DNA from: Mangrovicoccus sp.
GTDB lineage: Bacteria > Pseudomonadota > Alphaproteobacteria > Rhodobacterales > Rhodobacteraceae
Reading direction: 5' to 3'
Length of the DNA stretch: 39,401 nucleotides
Assembly (NCBI GenBank): GCA_025800345.1
Contig: JAOXSB010000208.1
Location: 1-39,401, forward strand
Shown: positions 1 to 8,106 of the stretch, one piece after another
Layout of the letters: the number at the start of each line of letters is the position of its first letter
Numbering within the stretch: the stretch's first letter is position 1
The notes under the pieces: model-generated
What the model was told of the DNA's origin: nothing
The model's database searches: none
Seen by the model: only the letters and a program-made list of their open reading frames with translations
Program-made: the position numbers and the translations under genes

Positions 1-1491
1 AATCAGTTCCGCAGCGTCGGGTTTCGTGAGCCGCGCAAGCTCTATGATCGTTTCATGCAAGGGGCTGAGCCCATGGAGCCCTTCAAATTCAGGCCGATGG
101 GTGACCACGAACATCACCGGCAGACCTTTTGAGCGTTCCACAAGATGTTGGTAAAGCTCGACCGTTGTGGGATCTGTGAAATGGGCGTCTTCGAACAAGC
201 CCAATAGGGGCTTGCCATGAGACATATTCAGCAAACGCCCCACCAGATACTCATAAGCTTTCTGGCTGGCCGCGGATCCGGCCACAGCGGGCACGGGATA
301 GCGTTGACCGGCATCGAGCCCCAGCAAAGGCGCCAAAAAAGGCCCCGCTTCCTTGGGATCAATGCCGCCTGCGCGCAGCAATCTATCAAGCTTATTGAGC
401 CGGATTTCCACCGGGTCATCGCGGGTGATGCCAGCATCATTTTCCACCGCAACCACCACAGGATGGCCCGCAGAGCTGGAATGAAAGCTCGACCCGTAAT
501 AGCGGCGCAGCTGGATATCTTGGCCTTTTTGCGCATCCGCAAAGGCAGACAATAAACGGGTTTTGCCGATCCCAGGCGGCCCCGACAAAAAGATCACCTG
601 GGAGTCGCCTTGTTGCGCCTTTTCCCAAGCGCTGTTCAAGAGCTCCATTTCCGCGCGGCGGCCCAAAAGCGGCACCAAATCCTCAGACGATTTTCGCCGG
701 GGCCCTTGAAACACACCAAGCGCTTCGCAATAGGCTACGGGTTCCGGCAAGCCTTTCAGCTGCAATGGCGGATGTTGTTTCAAATGCAGCTCTGGGGGCA
801 GCAATTTGCAGGTATCCGCGCTGATCAAGACCTGGCCTGGATTACCTTGTTCTTGCAGCCGCGCCGCCAGATTTGGGGTTTCCCCCACGACACTATCCTT
901 ATGCTCGGGCGAGCCAAACACATCCCCCACCACCACCAACCCGGTGGCGATTCCCACCCGGCAGGTCAGGGGCGCGCCAAGGGGGTCGGCCAGCTTGACC
1001 ACCTCTTTCACGATCTCCAAGCCCGCGCGCACGGCCCGTTCCGCGTCATTTTCATGGGCCATTGGATAGCCAAAATAAGCCATCACCCCATCGCCCAAAT
1101 AAGGGGCTGCAAAACCGTGGTATTTCTCAACCACAGCCCCCACCGCCGCGCGATAGCGTTCGAGCATCCAGCCCATATCCTCGGGATCAAACCGCGCCGC
1201 CAGAGCCGTCGATTCCACCATATCAGCGATCAACACCGTGAGTTGGCGCCGCTCGGCTTGTCGTTGTGCGGGGGCGATGGGATCAGTTGCGGGGTCTATC
1301 ACCGCAGGCAAAAACGCCAATTGCTGGGCTGCGCGCAGGATCTTGCGGCGATGGCCAAGCGATAACACGCCAATTTGCTGCAAATCCGCGTCGCTTAACT
1401 CCCCAAGCATATCAAGCTCGATATGATGCCCGGAGAAATCCGATATGTATTGCGCCAACCCAAGCTGGGTCAGCCAGTCTTTCATCGTCAT
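1..1491 (-). CDS. SAM-domain / class III nucleotide cyclase / AAA ATPase signalling protein (3' part outside window)
   Basis: Reading the minus strand from 1491 gives 497 codons with no stop, so the C-terminus lies beyond base 1. Residues 1-60 resemble a SAM domain (starts MTMKDWLTQLGL). Residues about 82-255 are a class III adenylate/guanylate cyclase domain: metal-binding Asp90 in LIADMVEST and Asp134 in LGDGVMAYFG, and the transition-state Asn207/Arg211 pair in NLAAR, so it looks catalytically competent. A P-loop GPPGIGKT at 304-311 opens an AAA-type ATPase region. Proteins of this build are usually about 1000 residues and often end in TPR-like repeats; that part is not visible. The start has GGAG eight bases upstream. 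An alternative ATG lies six bases further in. The nucleotide product (cAMP or cGMP) cannot be told from sequence. It is probably a cytosolic signalling protein. Confidence 0.9.
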   Translation of the reverse strand, partial: MTMKDWLTQLGLAQYISDFSGHHIELDMLGELSDADLQQIGVLSLGHRRKILRAAQQLAFLPAVIDPATDPIAPAQRQAERRQLTVLIADMVESTALAARFDPEDMGWMLERYRAAVGAVVEKYHGFAAPYLGDGVMAYFGYPMAHENDAERAVRAGLEIVKEVVKLADPLGAPLTCRVGIATGLVVVGDVFGSPEHKDSVVGETPNLAARLQEQGNPGQVLISADTCKLLPPELHLKQHPPLQLKGLPEPVAYCEALGVFQGPRRKSSEDLVPLLGRRAEMELLNSAWEKAQQGDSQVIFLSGPPGIGKTRLLSAFADAQKGQDIQLRRYYGSSFHSSSAGHPVVVAVENDAGITRDDPVEIRLNKLDRLLRAGGIDPKEAGPFLAPLLGLDAGQRYPVPAVAGSAASQKAYEYLVGRLLNMSHGKPLLGLFEDAHFTDPTTVELYQHLVERSKGLPVMFVVTHRPEFEGLHGLSPLHETIIELARLTKPDAAELI

Positions 1492-1827
1492 CAGATCCGC
1501 TCCGCGCCGCGATCCAGCACTTGCTCTGCCCCATATCGAAAATCCGCGGCAGCCCCAAGGATTACCACGTGTCCAGCATAGAGCAGGCACAACCTTGAGA
1601 AGACCTTTGGCGCCTGACCCCAAGAAAACTGCCCTGGTTTTCCTATGGCAACGTTAAAGTTTGTGCGGAATCGCGGCGCATTGAGGGTGCTCGCCCGGTG
1701 GAAATCATCAAAGGCACGGGCAAAGGCACGGGCCGCTGCGGTCTTCGCGCGCTCTGGCTTGACCGGTGCTTGACAGCGGCGAGCCGGTGCCGTCCTGTGC
1801 CACAAAGCGTTTTTAGTGAGGCCCAAC
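1492..1827. other. Divergent intergenic region, cyclase / lipoprotein
   Basis: 336 bases between two divergent genes. It should hold both promoters. A TTGACA hexamer at 1770-1775 on the plus strand could serve the lipoprotein gene, but the -10 at the expected distance (TCCTGT, 1793-1798) is poor. A perfect 12-base tandem duplication, AAAGGCACGGGC, lies at 1710-1721 and 1722-1733. I see no RNA gene and no convincing ORF; frames open through here have no ribosome binding site and run into the real genes. Confidence 0.5.
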
Positions 1828-2229
1828 ATGCGCCGTTCAATCTTGATCCCCGTCATGGCTCTGACAGGGCTTGCCGCCTGTGTGGATACCCGTCTGCCCA
1901 TCACCGATGGGGCGATCACCAGCGCGGAGGATTTTAACACCACCGTCGCGGGGAATTACTATGCCACCGAGGATTTCGGCATCACCATCCAGCCCAATGG
2001 CCGCTATGCGGGCACTCAGAATGGCGAGGAATTTAGCGGATCTTGGGTCTTTGCCGATGGCAAGGTCTGCCTGACCCAAACCGCGCCCGCCAAATTGCCC
2101 GCCAATTGCCAAAGCTGGTCAGTCAAAGGCAATGCGTTCCGCATCAGTGGCAGCCAAGGGGCCACCACCTATGTGTATCGCTATCCGCTGCCGCGCTCTT
2201 ATGAACAGCGCATTGGTCTAAAATCTTAA
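1828..2229 (+). CDS. Small outer-membrane-type lipoprotein of unknown function
   Basis: 133 aa. It begins MRRSILIPVMALTGLAAC: a positively charged N-terminus, a short hydrophobic segment and a lipobox LAAC, so signal peptidase II should cleave before Cys18 and the Cys be lipidated. The mature part (VDTRLPITDGAI...) is rich in Gly, Thr and aromatic residues and looks like a small beta domain. It contains two Cys (in KVCLTQ and ANCQSW) that could form a disulfide. The start is the ATG at 1828 with GTGAGG six bases upstream; an in-frame GTG at 1816 has no better signal. I do not recognise a named family. It is a stand-alone gene divergent from the cyclase. Confidence 0.8.
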   Translation: MRRSILIPVMALTGLAACVDTRLPITDGAITSAEDFNTTVAGNYYATEDFGITIQPNGRYAGTQNGEEFSGSWVFADGKVCLTQTAPAKLPANCQSWSVKGNAFRISGSQGATTYVYRYPLPRSYEQRIGLKS

Positions 2230-2495
2230 ACATTTCCCCGGCGGGCGCGCCGCTTGGTTAAGCCCTCCGAAATCGACCGGCTCTAAGGTCTCGCTGTCAG
2301 AGCTCTGACAGTGACGAGTACCGGTGCCTCGGCATCGGCAGTGGGGTCCGCCGCCCGCGGACCCCGTGTTTCCCCAAGCCTTCCCCCTATCGCCGCTTGC
2401 GAGATCTTTGGCCCGCATCTTTGGCCGGATATCCTTGGCCTAACGGGCGCCCCATGACTTGCCCCGCCCCCATGGCCCAGGCTAGCAAGCCAAAG
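2230..2495. promoter_or_regulatory. Palindrome and GC hairpin between lipoprotein gene and tdk
   Basis: Two strong inverted repeats. The first is a perfect 18-base palindrome CTGTCAGAGCTCTGACAG at 2294-2311, the right size for a dimeric regulator's operator. The second is a 9-bp stem (GGGGTCCGC / GCGGACCCC) with a 5-base loop at 2343-2365, followed by GTGTTTCCCC. The second could end the lipoprotein transcript although its T-run is poor. Function of either is inferred only. Confidence 0.5.
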
Positions 2496-3095
2496 ATGGC
2501 TAAGCTGTATTTTCACTACTCCACCATGAATGCGGGCAAATCCACCGCCCTGCTGCAAGCGGATTACAATTACCGCGAACGGGGGATGCAAACCCTGCGC
2601 CTGACCGCTGCCGTGGACACCCGCGGCGGGCCGGGCCGCATTGCCTCGCGCATTGGCATCAGCGCCGAAGCCCATGGGTTTGATCCCGAAGATGATCTGT
2701 TCGAGCTGATCAAAACCTATTTGGGCCAGCAAAGCTGCGCCTGCGTATTTGTAGATGAGGCGCAGTTTTTGACCCAAGCGCAGGTTTGGCAATTGGGCCG
2801 CACGGTGGATGATTTGGCCGTGCCGGTGATGTGCTATGGGCTGCGGGTAGATTTCCGGGGCCAGCTTTTCCCCGGCTCCGCCGCGCTATTGGCCATTGCC
2901 GATGAAATGCGCGAAGTCCGCACCATCTGCCATTGCGGGCGCAAAGCCACGATGGTGGTGCGCCTGGGGGCCAATGGGCGGCCGCTGCAAGACGGCGCTC
3001 AGGTGCAAGTGGGCGGCAATGAAACCTATGTCTCGCTTTGCCGGCGCCATTGGCGCGCCGCCATTGCCGGGGATGCGGCGGCAATCTCCGGCTAA
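2496..3095 (+). CDS. tdk: Thymidine kinase (type II, TK1-like)
   Basis: 199 aa, close to the E. coli enzyme in length and sequence (MAKLYFHYSTMNAGKST...). It phosphorylates thymidine to dTMP with ATP in the salvage pathway. Visible features: P-loop NAGKST near residues 12-17, the Mg-binding DEAQF motif near 88, the CYGLRVDFRG segment, and a structural zinc site formed by CHCGRK near 146 and CRRH near 184. ATG 2496 is chosen because family members start MA-LYF. Upstream in-frame ATGs (2454, 2472) lack Shine-Dalgarno sequences, as does 2496 itself, which has only a weak AAAG. Its stop (TAA 3093-3095) overlaps the stop of the convergent dehydrogenase by four bases. Confidence 0.95.
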   Translation: MAKLYFHYSTMNAGKSTALLQADYNYRERGMQTLRLTAAVDTRGGPGRIASRIGISAEAHGFDPEDDLFELIKTYLGQQSCACVFVDEAQFLTQAQVWQLGRTVDDLAVPVMCYGLRVDFRGQLFPGSAALLAIADEMREVRTICHCGRKATMVVRLGANGRPLQDGAQVQVGGNETYVSLCRRHWRAAIAGDAAAISG

Positions 3096-4051
3096 AGCTG
3101 GTTCGGCACCGGCTTATGGGCGAAAAACGCCTCCAGATTGTCCAGCGCCATATGCCCCATCGCTTCGCGCACCTCCTGCGCAGCGGTGCCCAGATGCGGC
3201 AAAAGCACGGTGTTTTCCATATCTCGCAACGCCTCGGGCACCGCGGGCTCGTGCTCGTAAACATCAAGCCCCGCCCCCGCCAAAACCCCCTTTTGCAGCG
3301 CCTCGATCAATGCGGTCTCCTCCACCACATCGCCGCGAGAGATATTGATCAGAAGACCGCCCGGCTTGAAGGCTTGCAAAAGCGCGCGGTTCATCAGGTG
3401 ATGGGTCTCGGCCCCGCCCGGCACCGCCAGCACTGTGACATCGGCCTGGGCCACCAGCTCCGCCAGGCTGCCAAGCTGCCGGGCAGGCAGGCCCGGATCC
3501 GCGAGGGGGGAGCGGTTGTAAAACACCACCTCCATGCCAAAGCCGAAATGCGCCCGCTTGGCGATGGCTTTGCCGATGCGCCCCATGCCGATCACGCCCA
3601 AGCGCTTGCCGGTGATATGGGTGCCCAGCATTTGCGTTGGATGCCAGCCTTGCCAGTCGCCCCGGCGCACGAGCCGTTCTCCCTCGCCCGCGCGGCGCGC
3701 CACCATGAGCATCAGCATCAGGGCAATATCGGCCGTGGCATCGGTCACCGCCCCAGGCGTGTTCGACACCACCAGCCCGGCGCTTTGGGCCGCCGCGATA
3801 TCGATATGATTATAGCCGACCCCGAAATTTGCCAAGATCCGGGCCCGGGTCGGGCCGGCCTGGGCAAAGATCTCTGCCCCGTAAAGATCGCCCAAAGTGG
3901 GCAGCACCCCGTCATAATCGCGCAGCGAGGCGATCAATTCCTCTGGCGTAAGCGGCGCGGTGCTGGGGCGCTGTGTGATGTCAAACAACTGCGCGGCCCG
4001 CGCGGTGACGCTGTCGGGCATGGGGCGGGTGATCAGCAGTTTCGGCGCCAT
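3092..4051 (-). CDS. D-isomer-specific 2-hydroxyacid dehydrogenase (glyoxylate/hydroxypyruvate reductase type)
   Basis: 319 aa. A cytosolic NAD(P)H-dependent dehydrogenase that interconverts 2-oxoacids such as glyoxylate or hydroxypyruvate and D-2-hydroxyacids. The Rossmann motif GMGRIG lies in the middle of the chain. The catalytic trio is visible as Arg in NISRGD, Glu in VYEHEP and His in LLPHLGT. The ATG at 4051 overlaps the TGA of csaA (TGATG), so translation is probably coupled. An open frame continues upstream through csaA in another phase but is not part of this protein. The exact substrate cannot be read from sequence. It is the last gene of ybjN-proC-csaA-dehydrogenase and has no terminator before the convergent tdk. 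Confidence 0.92.
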   Translation of the reverse strand: MAPKLLITRPMPDSVTARAAQLFDITQRPSTAPLTPEELIASLRDYDGVLPTLGDLYGAEIFAQAGPTRARILANFGVGYNHIDIAAAQSAGLVVSNTPGAVTDATADIALMLMLMVARRAGEGERLVRRGDWQGWHPTQMLGTHITGKRLGVIGMGRIGKAIAKRAHFGFGMEVVFYNRSPLADPGLPARQLGSLAELVAQADVTVLAVPGGAETHHLMNRALLQAFKPGGLLINISRGDVVEETALIEALQKGVLAGAGLDVYEHEPAVPEALRDMENTVLLPHLGTAAQEVREAMGHMALDNLEAFFAHKPVPNQL

Positions 4052-4392
4052 CAGAACATCCGCCCGCCCAAGGGCACCTCTTGATCTGGGCGCAGCAACA
4101 CCACCTCGCCTTGCGCATCGGGCAGACCCAGCACCAGCACTTCGGACATGAAAGGCCCGATCTGGCGCGGCGGGAAATTCACCACCGCCAGAACTTGCCG
4201 CCCGATCAAAGCTTCGGGGCTGTAATGGGCGGTGATCTGCGCCGAGCTTTTGCGCGTGCCAATTTCCGGGCCGAAATCCAGCCAAAGCTTGATCGCGGGT
4301 TTGCGCGCCTCGGGAAACGGCTCGGCCTGCGTGATGCGCCCAACGCGAATATCGAGCTTTTGGAAGGTCTCGAAATCGGTGGGCGCGCTCAT
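4051..4392 (-). CDS. csaA: CsaA-like tRNA-binding (EMAP/OB-fold) protein
   Basis: 113 aa, the usual length for the stand-alone tRNA-binding domain of CsaA/YgjH type. The sequence FQKLDIRVGRITQAEPFPEA and the later VNFPPRQIGPFMSEVLVLG match the OB-fold with its conserved nucleic-acid/tRNA-binding surface. CsaA has been described as a secretion-related chaperone in Bacillus; the biochemical role in alphaproteobacteria is less clear. It starts inside the proC stop (ATGA, 4389-4392) and ends in a TGATG junction with the dehydrogenase. The three genes are therefore likely translated from one mRNA. Confidence 0.9.
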   Translation of the reverse strand: MSAPTDFETFQKLDIRVGRITQAEPFPEARKPAIKLWLDFGPEIGTRKSSAQITAHYSPEALIGRQVLAVVNFPPRQIGPFMSEVLVLGLPDAQGEVVLLRPDQEVPLGGRMF

Positions 4393-5198
4393 TTCCCCAA
4401 TTCCCGAGACCGATCCGCCGCTGCTTCCACCGTGCGCTCCACCAAAGGCGGCAAGCCGGTTTGCGCATCCATCAGAACTTTTAGCCCCGCCTCGGTGGTG
4501 CCTGCAGGGCTGGTCACATTGATGCGCAGCTGCGCCGGGCTTTCATCCGCCGCTTCGGCCAAAGCCCCGGCCCCCGATACGGTCGCCCGGGCCAGCGACA
4601 GCGCCAGATCCGGGGCCAGCCCCTGGGCCACCCCCGCCGCCGCCAAGCATTCGATCATATGGAACACATAGGCCGGGCCAGAGCCGGAAACGGCAGTGAC
4701 CGCATCCATCTGGCTTTCGCTTTCCAGCCGGATGGTCTGACCCACCGCTTGCATAAGGCTCTCGGCCAGATCCAGCGCCGCCGCATCCGCGGCCCCATTG
4801 CCGATCAGCGCGGTGATGCCTTGGCCGATGGCCGCAGGGGTGTTGGGCATGGTGCGAATGATCGGGGTCGCGCCGTCCAGCAGCGCTTCGAACCGGGCCA
4901 GATCCGTGCCCGCAGCGATGGAAATAAACAGCGTCTCGCCCCCGCCCAAGGCCTGCAAAGCGGGCAAAGCATCGCCAATCATCTGGGGTTTGACCGCCAC
5001 CACCACCACCGCTGGAGCCGGGGGCAGATCCTCATTCAACCGCAGCCCGCTCTGCGCTTTCAGCCAATCGGATGGGGCCGGATCCAGCACCGTGACCGCA
5101 TCGGGCGCAATGCCCTGCGCCAGCCAGCCCTGCAATAATGCGCTGCCCATTTTTCCGCAGCCCAGCAGGACAAGCCCGCGCCGGTTAATCTCTTCCAC
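4389..5198 (-). CDS. proC: Pyrroline-5-carboxylate reductase
   Basis: 269 aa. Catalyses the last step of proline synthesis, NAD(P)H-dependent reduction of 1-pyrroline-5-carboxylate. N-terminal Rossmann motif GCGKMG at residues 13-18; C-terminal dimerisation/active-site signatures AVSGSGPAYVF and NVTSPAGTTEAGL are intact. The start is a GTG at 5198: the nearby ATG (5205) is in another frame, and a run of six G eight bases upstream of the GTG acts as a Shine-Dalgarno sequence. That run is the 3' arm of a hairpin (see 5207-5225), so initiation may depend on translation of ybjN just upstream. The gene overlaps csaA by four bases. Confidence 0.95.
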   Translation of the reverse strand: MEEINRRGLVLLGCGKMGSALLQGWLAQGIAPDAVTVLDPAPSDWLKAQSGLRLNEDLPPAPAVVVVAVKPQMIGDALPALQALGGGETLFISIAAGTDLARFEALLDGATPIIRTMPNTPAAIGQGITALIGNGAADAAALDLAESLMQAVGQTIRLESESQMDAVTAVSGSGPAYVFHMIECLAAAGVAQGLAPDLALSLARATVSGAGALAEAADESPAQLRINVTSPAGTTEAGLKVLMDAQTGLPPLVERTVEAAADRSRELGK

Positions 5199-5206
5199 GT
5201 CTCATG

Positions 5207-5225
5207 CCCCCCGATGGTTCGGGGG
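5207..5225 (-). promoter_or_regulatory. Intercistronic hairpin covering the proC ribosome binding site
   Basis: In the mRNA (minus strand) CCCCGA, a four-base loop ACCA and TCGGGG form a 6-bp GC-rich stem. Its 3' arm contains the G-run that is the only Shine-Dalgarno candidate for the proC GTG start. The ybjN stop lies seven bases before the hairpin, so ribosomes finishing ybjN would open it. The structure is seen; the coupling role is inference. Confidence 0.5.
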
Positions 5226-5231
5226 ATATGA

Positions 5232-5735
5232 TTAGGCCCGGCCGTAAGCCTCTGCAATGGCCACCTGCATGGCCGTATGCACGGGCTCTTCGCCCCAAGT
5301 GGCCAGTTGAAACGCTGGATAGAACCGCTCGGCCGCGGCCACCGCATTGGAAATCAATGTGGTGATCTGATCGGTGCTGGCCATTTGCCCGCCCGCCAGC
5401 ACCAGCCCGTATTTATAGACCATCAGCTTTTGTTCTTCCCAATAGGAGAACGCCCCGGCCCAACACATATCATTGGCGGCATTGAGCGCCTCGAATAGCT
5501 CGGGCCGCCGCGCCTCGGGCGGGTCCATGTCAAAAGTGGTGATCATACGCAGAATTTCGTCATGGCCGCTCCAGGCCAGGGTGATGGCATAGGTCTTCCA
5601 CTGACCTTCCACCACCATCGCGATCTGATCATCGCCGACGCGGTCAAATTCCCACTCGTGGTGCTCGGCTAGGGATTCGACAATATCAATGGGATGCAGT
5701 TCTTCGGCGTCCAACGCGTGTTCGGAAAGGGACAT
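5232..5735 (-). CDS. YbjN-domain protein
   Basis: 167 aa. Matches the YbjN family (type III secretion chaperone-like fold) as found in Rhodobacterales: HPIDIVESLAEHHEWEFDRVGDDQIAM near the N-terminus, then a beta sheet and a helical second half (FEALNAANDMCWAGAFSYWEEQKLMVYKYG). No signal peptide or membrane segment. The molecular function is unknown; E. coli YbjN has been linked to motility and stress phenotypes. It is the first gene of the operon with proC. ATG at 5735 is preceded by GAGG six bases upstream. Confidence 0.88.
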   Translation of the reverse strand: MSLSEHALDAEELHPIDIVESLAEHHEWEFDRVGDDQIAMVVEGQWKTYAITLAWSGHDEILRMITTFDMDPPEARRPELFEALNAANDMCWAGAFSYWEEQKLMVYKYGLVLAGGQMASTDQITTLISNAVAAAERFYPAFQLATWGEEPVHTAMQVAIAEAYGRA

Positions 5736-5766
5736 GCTCGGCCTCGTCTGTTGCGCCCTTTATCTT

Positions 5767-5849
5767 TTGGGGACAAAGACCCCCAACCAGGGCTTGGTGC
5801 CTGCTCAATCTGCGGCGGGATTTTTCCCGTCCACACCCCGATGGTGTGG
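5767..5849 (-). promoter_or_regulatory. Structured leader / promoter region upstream of ybjN
   Basis: Three small inverted repeats are stacked in the 115 bases before ybjN: TTGGGG/CCCCAA (5767-5786), CGGGA/TCCCG (5816-5829) and CCACACC/GGTGTGG (5831-5849, 7-bp stem, 5-base loop). Further upstream (about 5896-5936) are two partly overlapping GATCTAG-containing repeats with flanking C and G runs. I cannot place a convincing -35/-10 pair. Whether these act as leader structures, operators or terminator remnants is open. Confidence 0.35.
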
Positions 5850-5954
5850 GATCAAAACCCGTCTGTAAAGTGAAATGTCGTTAACAAAACATGACACCCC
5901 CCAAGATCTAGGGGGACCCCTCTGGATCTAGAGGGCATCGCTAAGATTACAGGC

Positions 5955-5987
5955 AAATGAAAAACCCCGCGGCACAGCGCGGGGTTT
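5955..5987 (-). terminator. Rho-independent terminator of the M3 peptidase gene
   Basis: On the minus strand AAACCCCGCG and CGCGGGGTTT form a 10-bp stem with a six-base loop (5962-5987), followed by TTTTTCATTT. It lies 24 bases after the peptidase stop and points the same way. Confidence 0.9.
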
Positions 5988-6011
5988 GGCAGGTTATTCG
6001 GCGCGATTTTC

Positions 6012-8039
6012 TTAGGCGGCTTTGTCCAATCCGCGGCCTTTGAGCAGCGCATCCACACCGGGCATACGCCCGCGAAACCCTGTATAAGCTGCCTCTGCTT
6101 CCACCGTGCCGCCCACGGACAGGATCTGGCTTTCCAACTTTTGTGCCGTTTGCGGATCAAAGGCGCCCCCCGCCTCGTCAAAGGCAGCAAAGGCATCAGC
6201 ATCCATCACTTCGGACCACATATAGCTGTAATACCCGCTGGAATATCCATCACCGGCGAAAATATGGGCAAATTGCGGCGTTGCATGGCGCATCCCGATC
6301 GCTGCGGGCATGCCAATATCGGCCAAGATCTCGGCTTGGCGCGCCATGGTATCTGCGGGGGCTGCGCCTTCGTGAAAGGCCAGATCCACCAGGGCCGAGG
6401 CCACATATTCCACCGTGGCAAAGCCTTGATCGAAATTCTGCGCCGCCAAGAGACGTTCCAGCATATCGGCGGGCATGGGCGCGCCGGTTTCCGCATGGGT
6501 GGCAAATTCCGCCAGCACTTCGGGCACCTCGAGCCAATGCTCGTAAAGCTGGCTGGGCAATTCCACGAAATCGCGCGCCACCGATGTGCCCGACAGGCTT
6601 TCATAGGTCACATTGGACAGCATCTGATGCAGCGCATGGCCAAATTCATGAAACAGCGTGCGCGCATCATCATAGCTTAGCAGCGCCGGCGCGCCTTCGG
6701 ACGGTTTGGCAAAGTTGCACACATTGATCACGATGGGGCGAATATCCCCGGCCAGCTTTTGCTGGGCCCGCATGGCCGAACACCAAGCGCCCGAGCGTTT
6801 TGAGCCCCGGGCAAAATAATCGCCGATGAACAGCGCCAGATGCTGGCCATTGCGGGTCACCTCCCATGCGCGGGCATCGGGATGGTATAGCGGCAGATCC
6901 ACGGCGCGAAATTCCAGACCAAATAGCCGCTGCGCGCAGGCAAAGGCCGCCTCGATCATGCGGTCCAGCTGCAAATAAGGTTTGAGCGCGCTTTCATCGA
7001 GATCATGTTCCGCTTTGCGCCGGGCTTCGGCGTAATAGCGCCAATCCCAAGCTTGAAGATCCCCATTGATGCCATCCTCATGAAGCATCTGGGCCAGCAC
7101 CGCGCCATCGGCCTCGGCCTGGGCGCAGGCGGGCTGCCACACCGCCATGAGCAGATCGCGCACCGCCTGAGGCGTTTTCGCCATCTCGGTTTCCAGCTTG
7201 TAAGCGGCAAAACTGTCATAGCCCAGCAGCGCCGCCCGTTCTTGACGCAAAGCCAGGATCTCGGCGGTGATGGCCCGGTTATCGGTCTGACCGCCATTGG
7301 CCCCGCGCGCCGCCCATGCGCTATAGGCCCGCTCGCGCAGGACGCGGTTGGGGCAAAATTGCAAAAACGGCACGATGAGCGAACGCGACAGGGTCACGAT
7401 ATGCCCCTCCATCCCGCGTTCTTGCGCCGCCGCCCGGGCCGCATCGCCCACAAAGCCGGGCAGGCCCGCAAGCTCTTGGGCGGGCAAAGGCATGAACCAA
7501 TCGCGCTCATCGGCCAGCAGATTTTGGGTGAACTCCGTGCCCAGCACCGCCAGGCGTTCTTTCACCGCCTTGAGCCGGTCCCGCTCTGCTCCGGTCAGGC
7601 GCGCGCCCGCCCGAACAAAATCGCGGCGGGTCAGGGTGAGCAATTGCAACTGCTCTGCCGTAAGGCCCAATGCCTCGCGCTCGGCCCACAGGGTTTCAAT
7701 CCGCGCGAATAGATCCGCATTCATATAAAGATCGGAGGAATAGGCCGCGAGCTGGGGCGAGAACACCCGCATGAGCCGCTCTCGCTCGGGATTGCTGTCG
7801 CTGCCCGCCACGGAATAGAACACCGACAGAACCCGGCCAAGCCCTTCACCGGCCAGTTCCAGCGCCTCAAGCGTATTGGCGAAACTCGGGGCTTCTTCTT
7901 GCTGGGCGATTTTGGCGATGGCGCTGCGCGCCTCGGCCAATGCACTGTCAAAAGCGGGTTCGAAATCGCTGTCTTGGATCGCCGCAAAGGGCGGCAAGTC
8001 AAAATCACTCTCCCAAGGGGCAAGAAGCGGGTTGGTCAT
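6012..8039 (-). CDS. M3 family oligopeptidase (oligopeptidase A / dipeptidyl carboxypeptidase type)
   Basis: 675 aa, the usual length for cytosolic PrlC/Dcp-type zinc metallopeptidases that degrade short peptides, including cleaved signal peptides. The zinc motif HEFGH is in TLFHEFGHALHQML in the C-terminal third, with the third ligand Glu expected in the following helix (VELPSQLYEHW). No signal peptide. ATG 8039 (MTNPLLAPWESDF) has AGGAG eight bases upstream. The C-terminal region YSSGYYSYMWSEVMDADAF, which lines the active site in this family, is intact. It is flanked by its own terminator and by the terminator of the gene before it, so it is probably transcribed alone. OpdA versus Dcp cannot be separated by eye. 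Confidence 0.93.
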   Translation of the reverse strand: MTNPLLAPWESDFDLPPFAAIQDSDFEPAFDSALAEARSAIAKIAQQEEAPSFANTLEALELAGEGLGRVLSVFYSVAGSDSNPERERLMRVFSPQLAAYSSDLYMNADLFARIETLWAEREALGLTAEQLQLLTLTRRDFVRAGARLTGAERDRLKAVKERLAVLGTEFTQNLLADERDWFMPLPAQELAGLPGFVGDAARAAAQERGMEGHIVTLSRSLIVPFLQFCPNRVLRERAYSAWAARGANGGQTDNRAITAEILALRQERAALLGYDSFAAYKLETEMAKTPQAVRDLLMAVWQPACAQAEADGAVLAQMLHEDGINGDLQAWDWRYYAEARRKAEHDLDESALKPYLQLDRMIEAAFACAQRLFGLEFRAVDLPLYHPDARAWEVTRNGQHLALFIGDYFARGSKRSGAWCSAMRAQQKLAGDIRPIVINVCNFAKPSEGAPALLSYDDARTLFHEFGHALHQMLSNVTYESLSGTSVARDFVELPSQLYEHWLEVPEVLAEFATHAETGAPMPADMLERLLAAQNFDQGFATVEYVASALVDLAFHEGAAPADTMARQAEILADIGMPAAIGMRHATPQFAHIFAGDGYSSGYYSYMWSEVMDADAFAAFDEAGGAFDPQTAQKLESQILSVGGTVEAEAAYTGFRGRMPGVDALLKGRGLDKAA

Positions 8040-8106
8040 GGCGCGGCTCCTAATCTGATTTCGTCAAATCTATGGGCCCGCGCCGCCCATCACCAGAGCT
8101 GGCATG

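Noticed and set aside
1698-1937. Plus-strand frame starting MEIIKGTGKGTG before the lipoprotein gene
   Set aside because: Out of frame with the lipoprotein, no ribosome binding site, and driven by the 12-base tandem repeat.
3038-4084. 348-codon plus-strand frame opposite the dehydrogenase
   Set aside because: Shadow of the 2-hydroxyacid dehydrogenase gene, with His/Arg/Gln-rich composition and no start signal.
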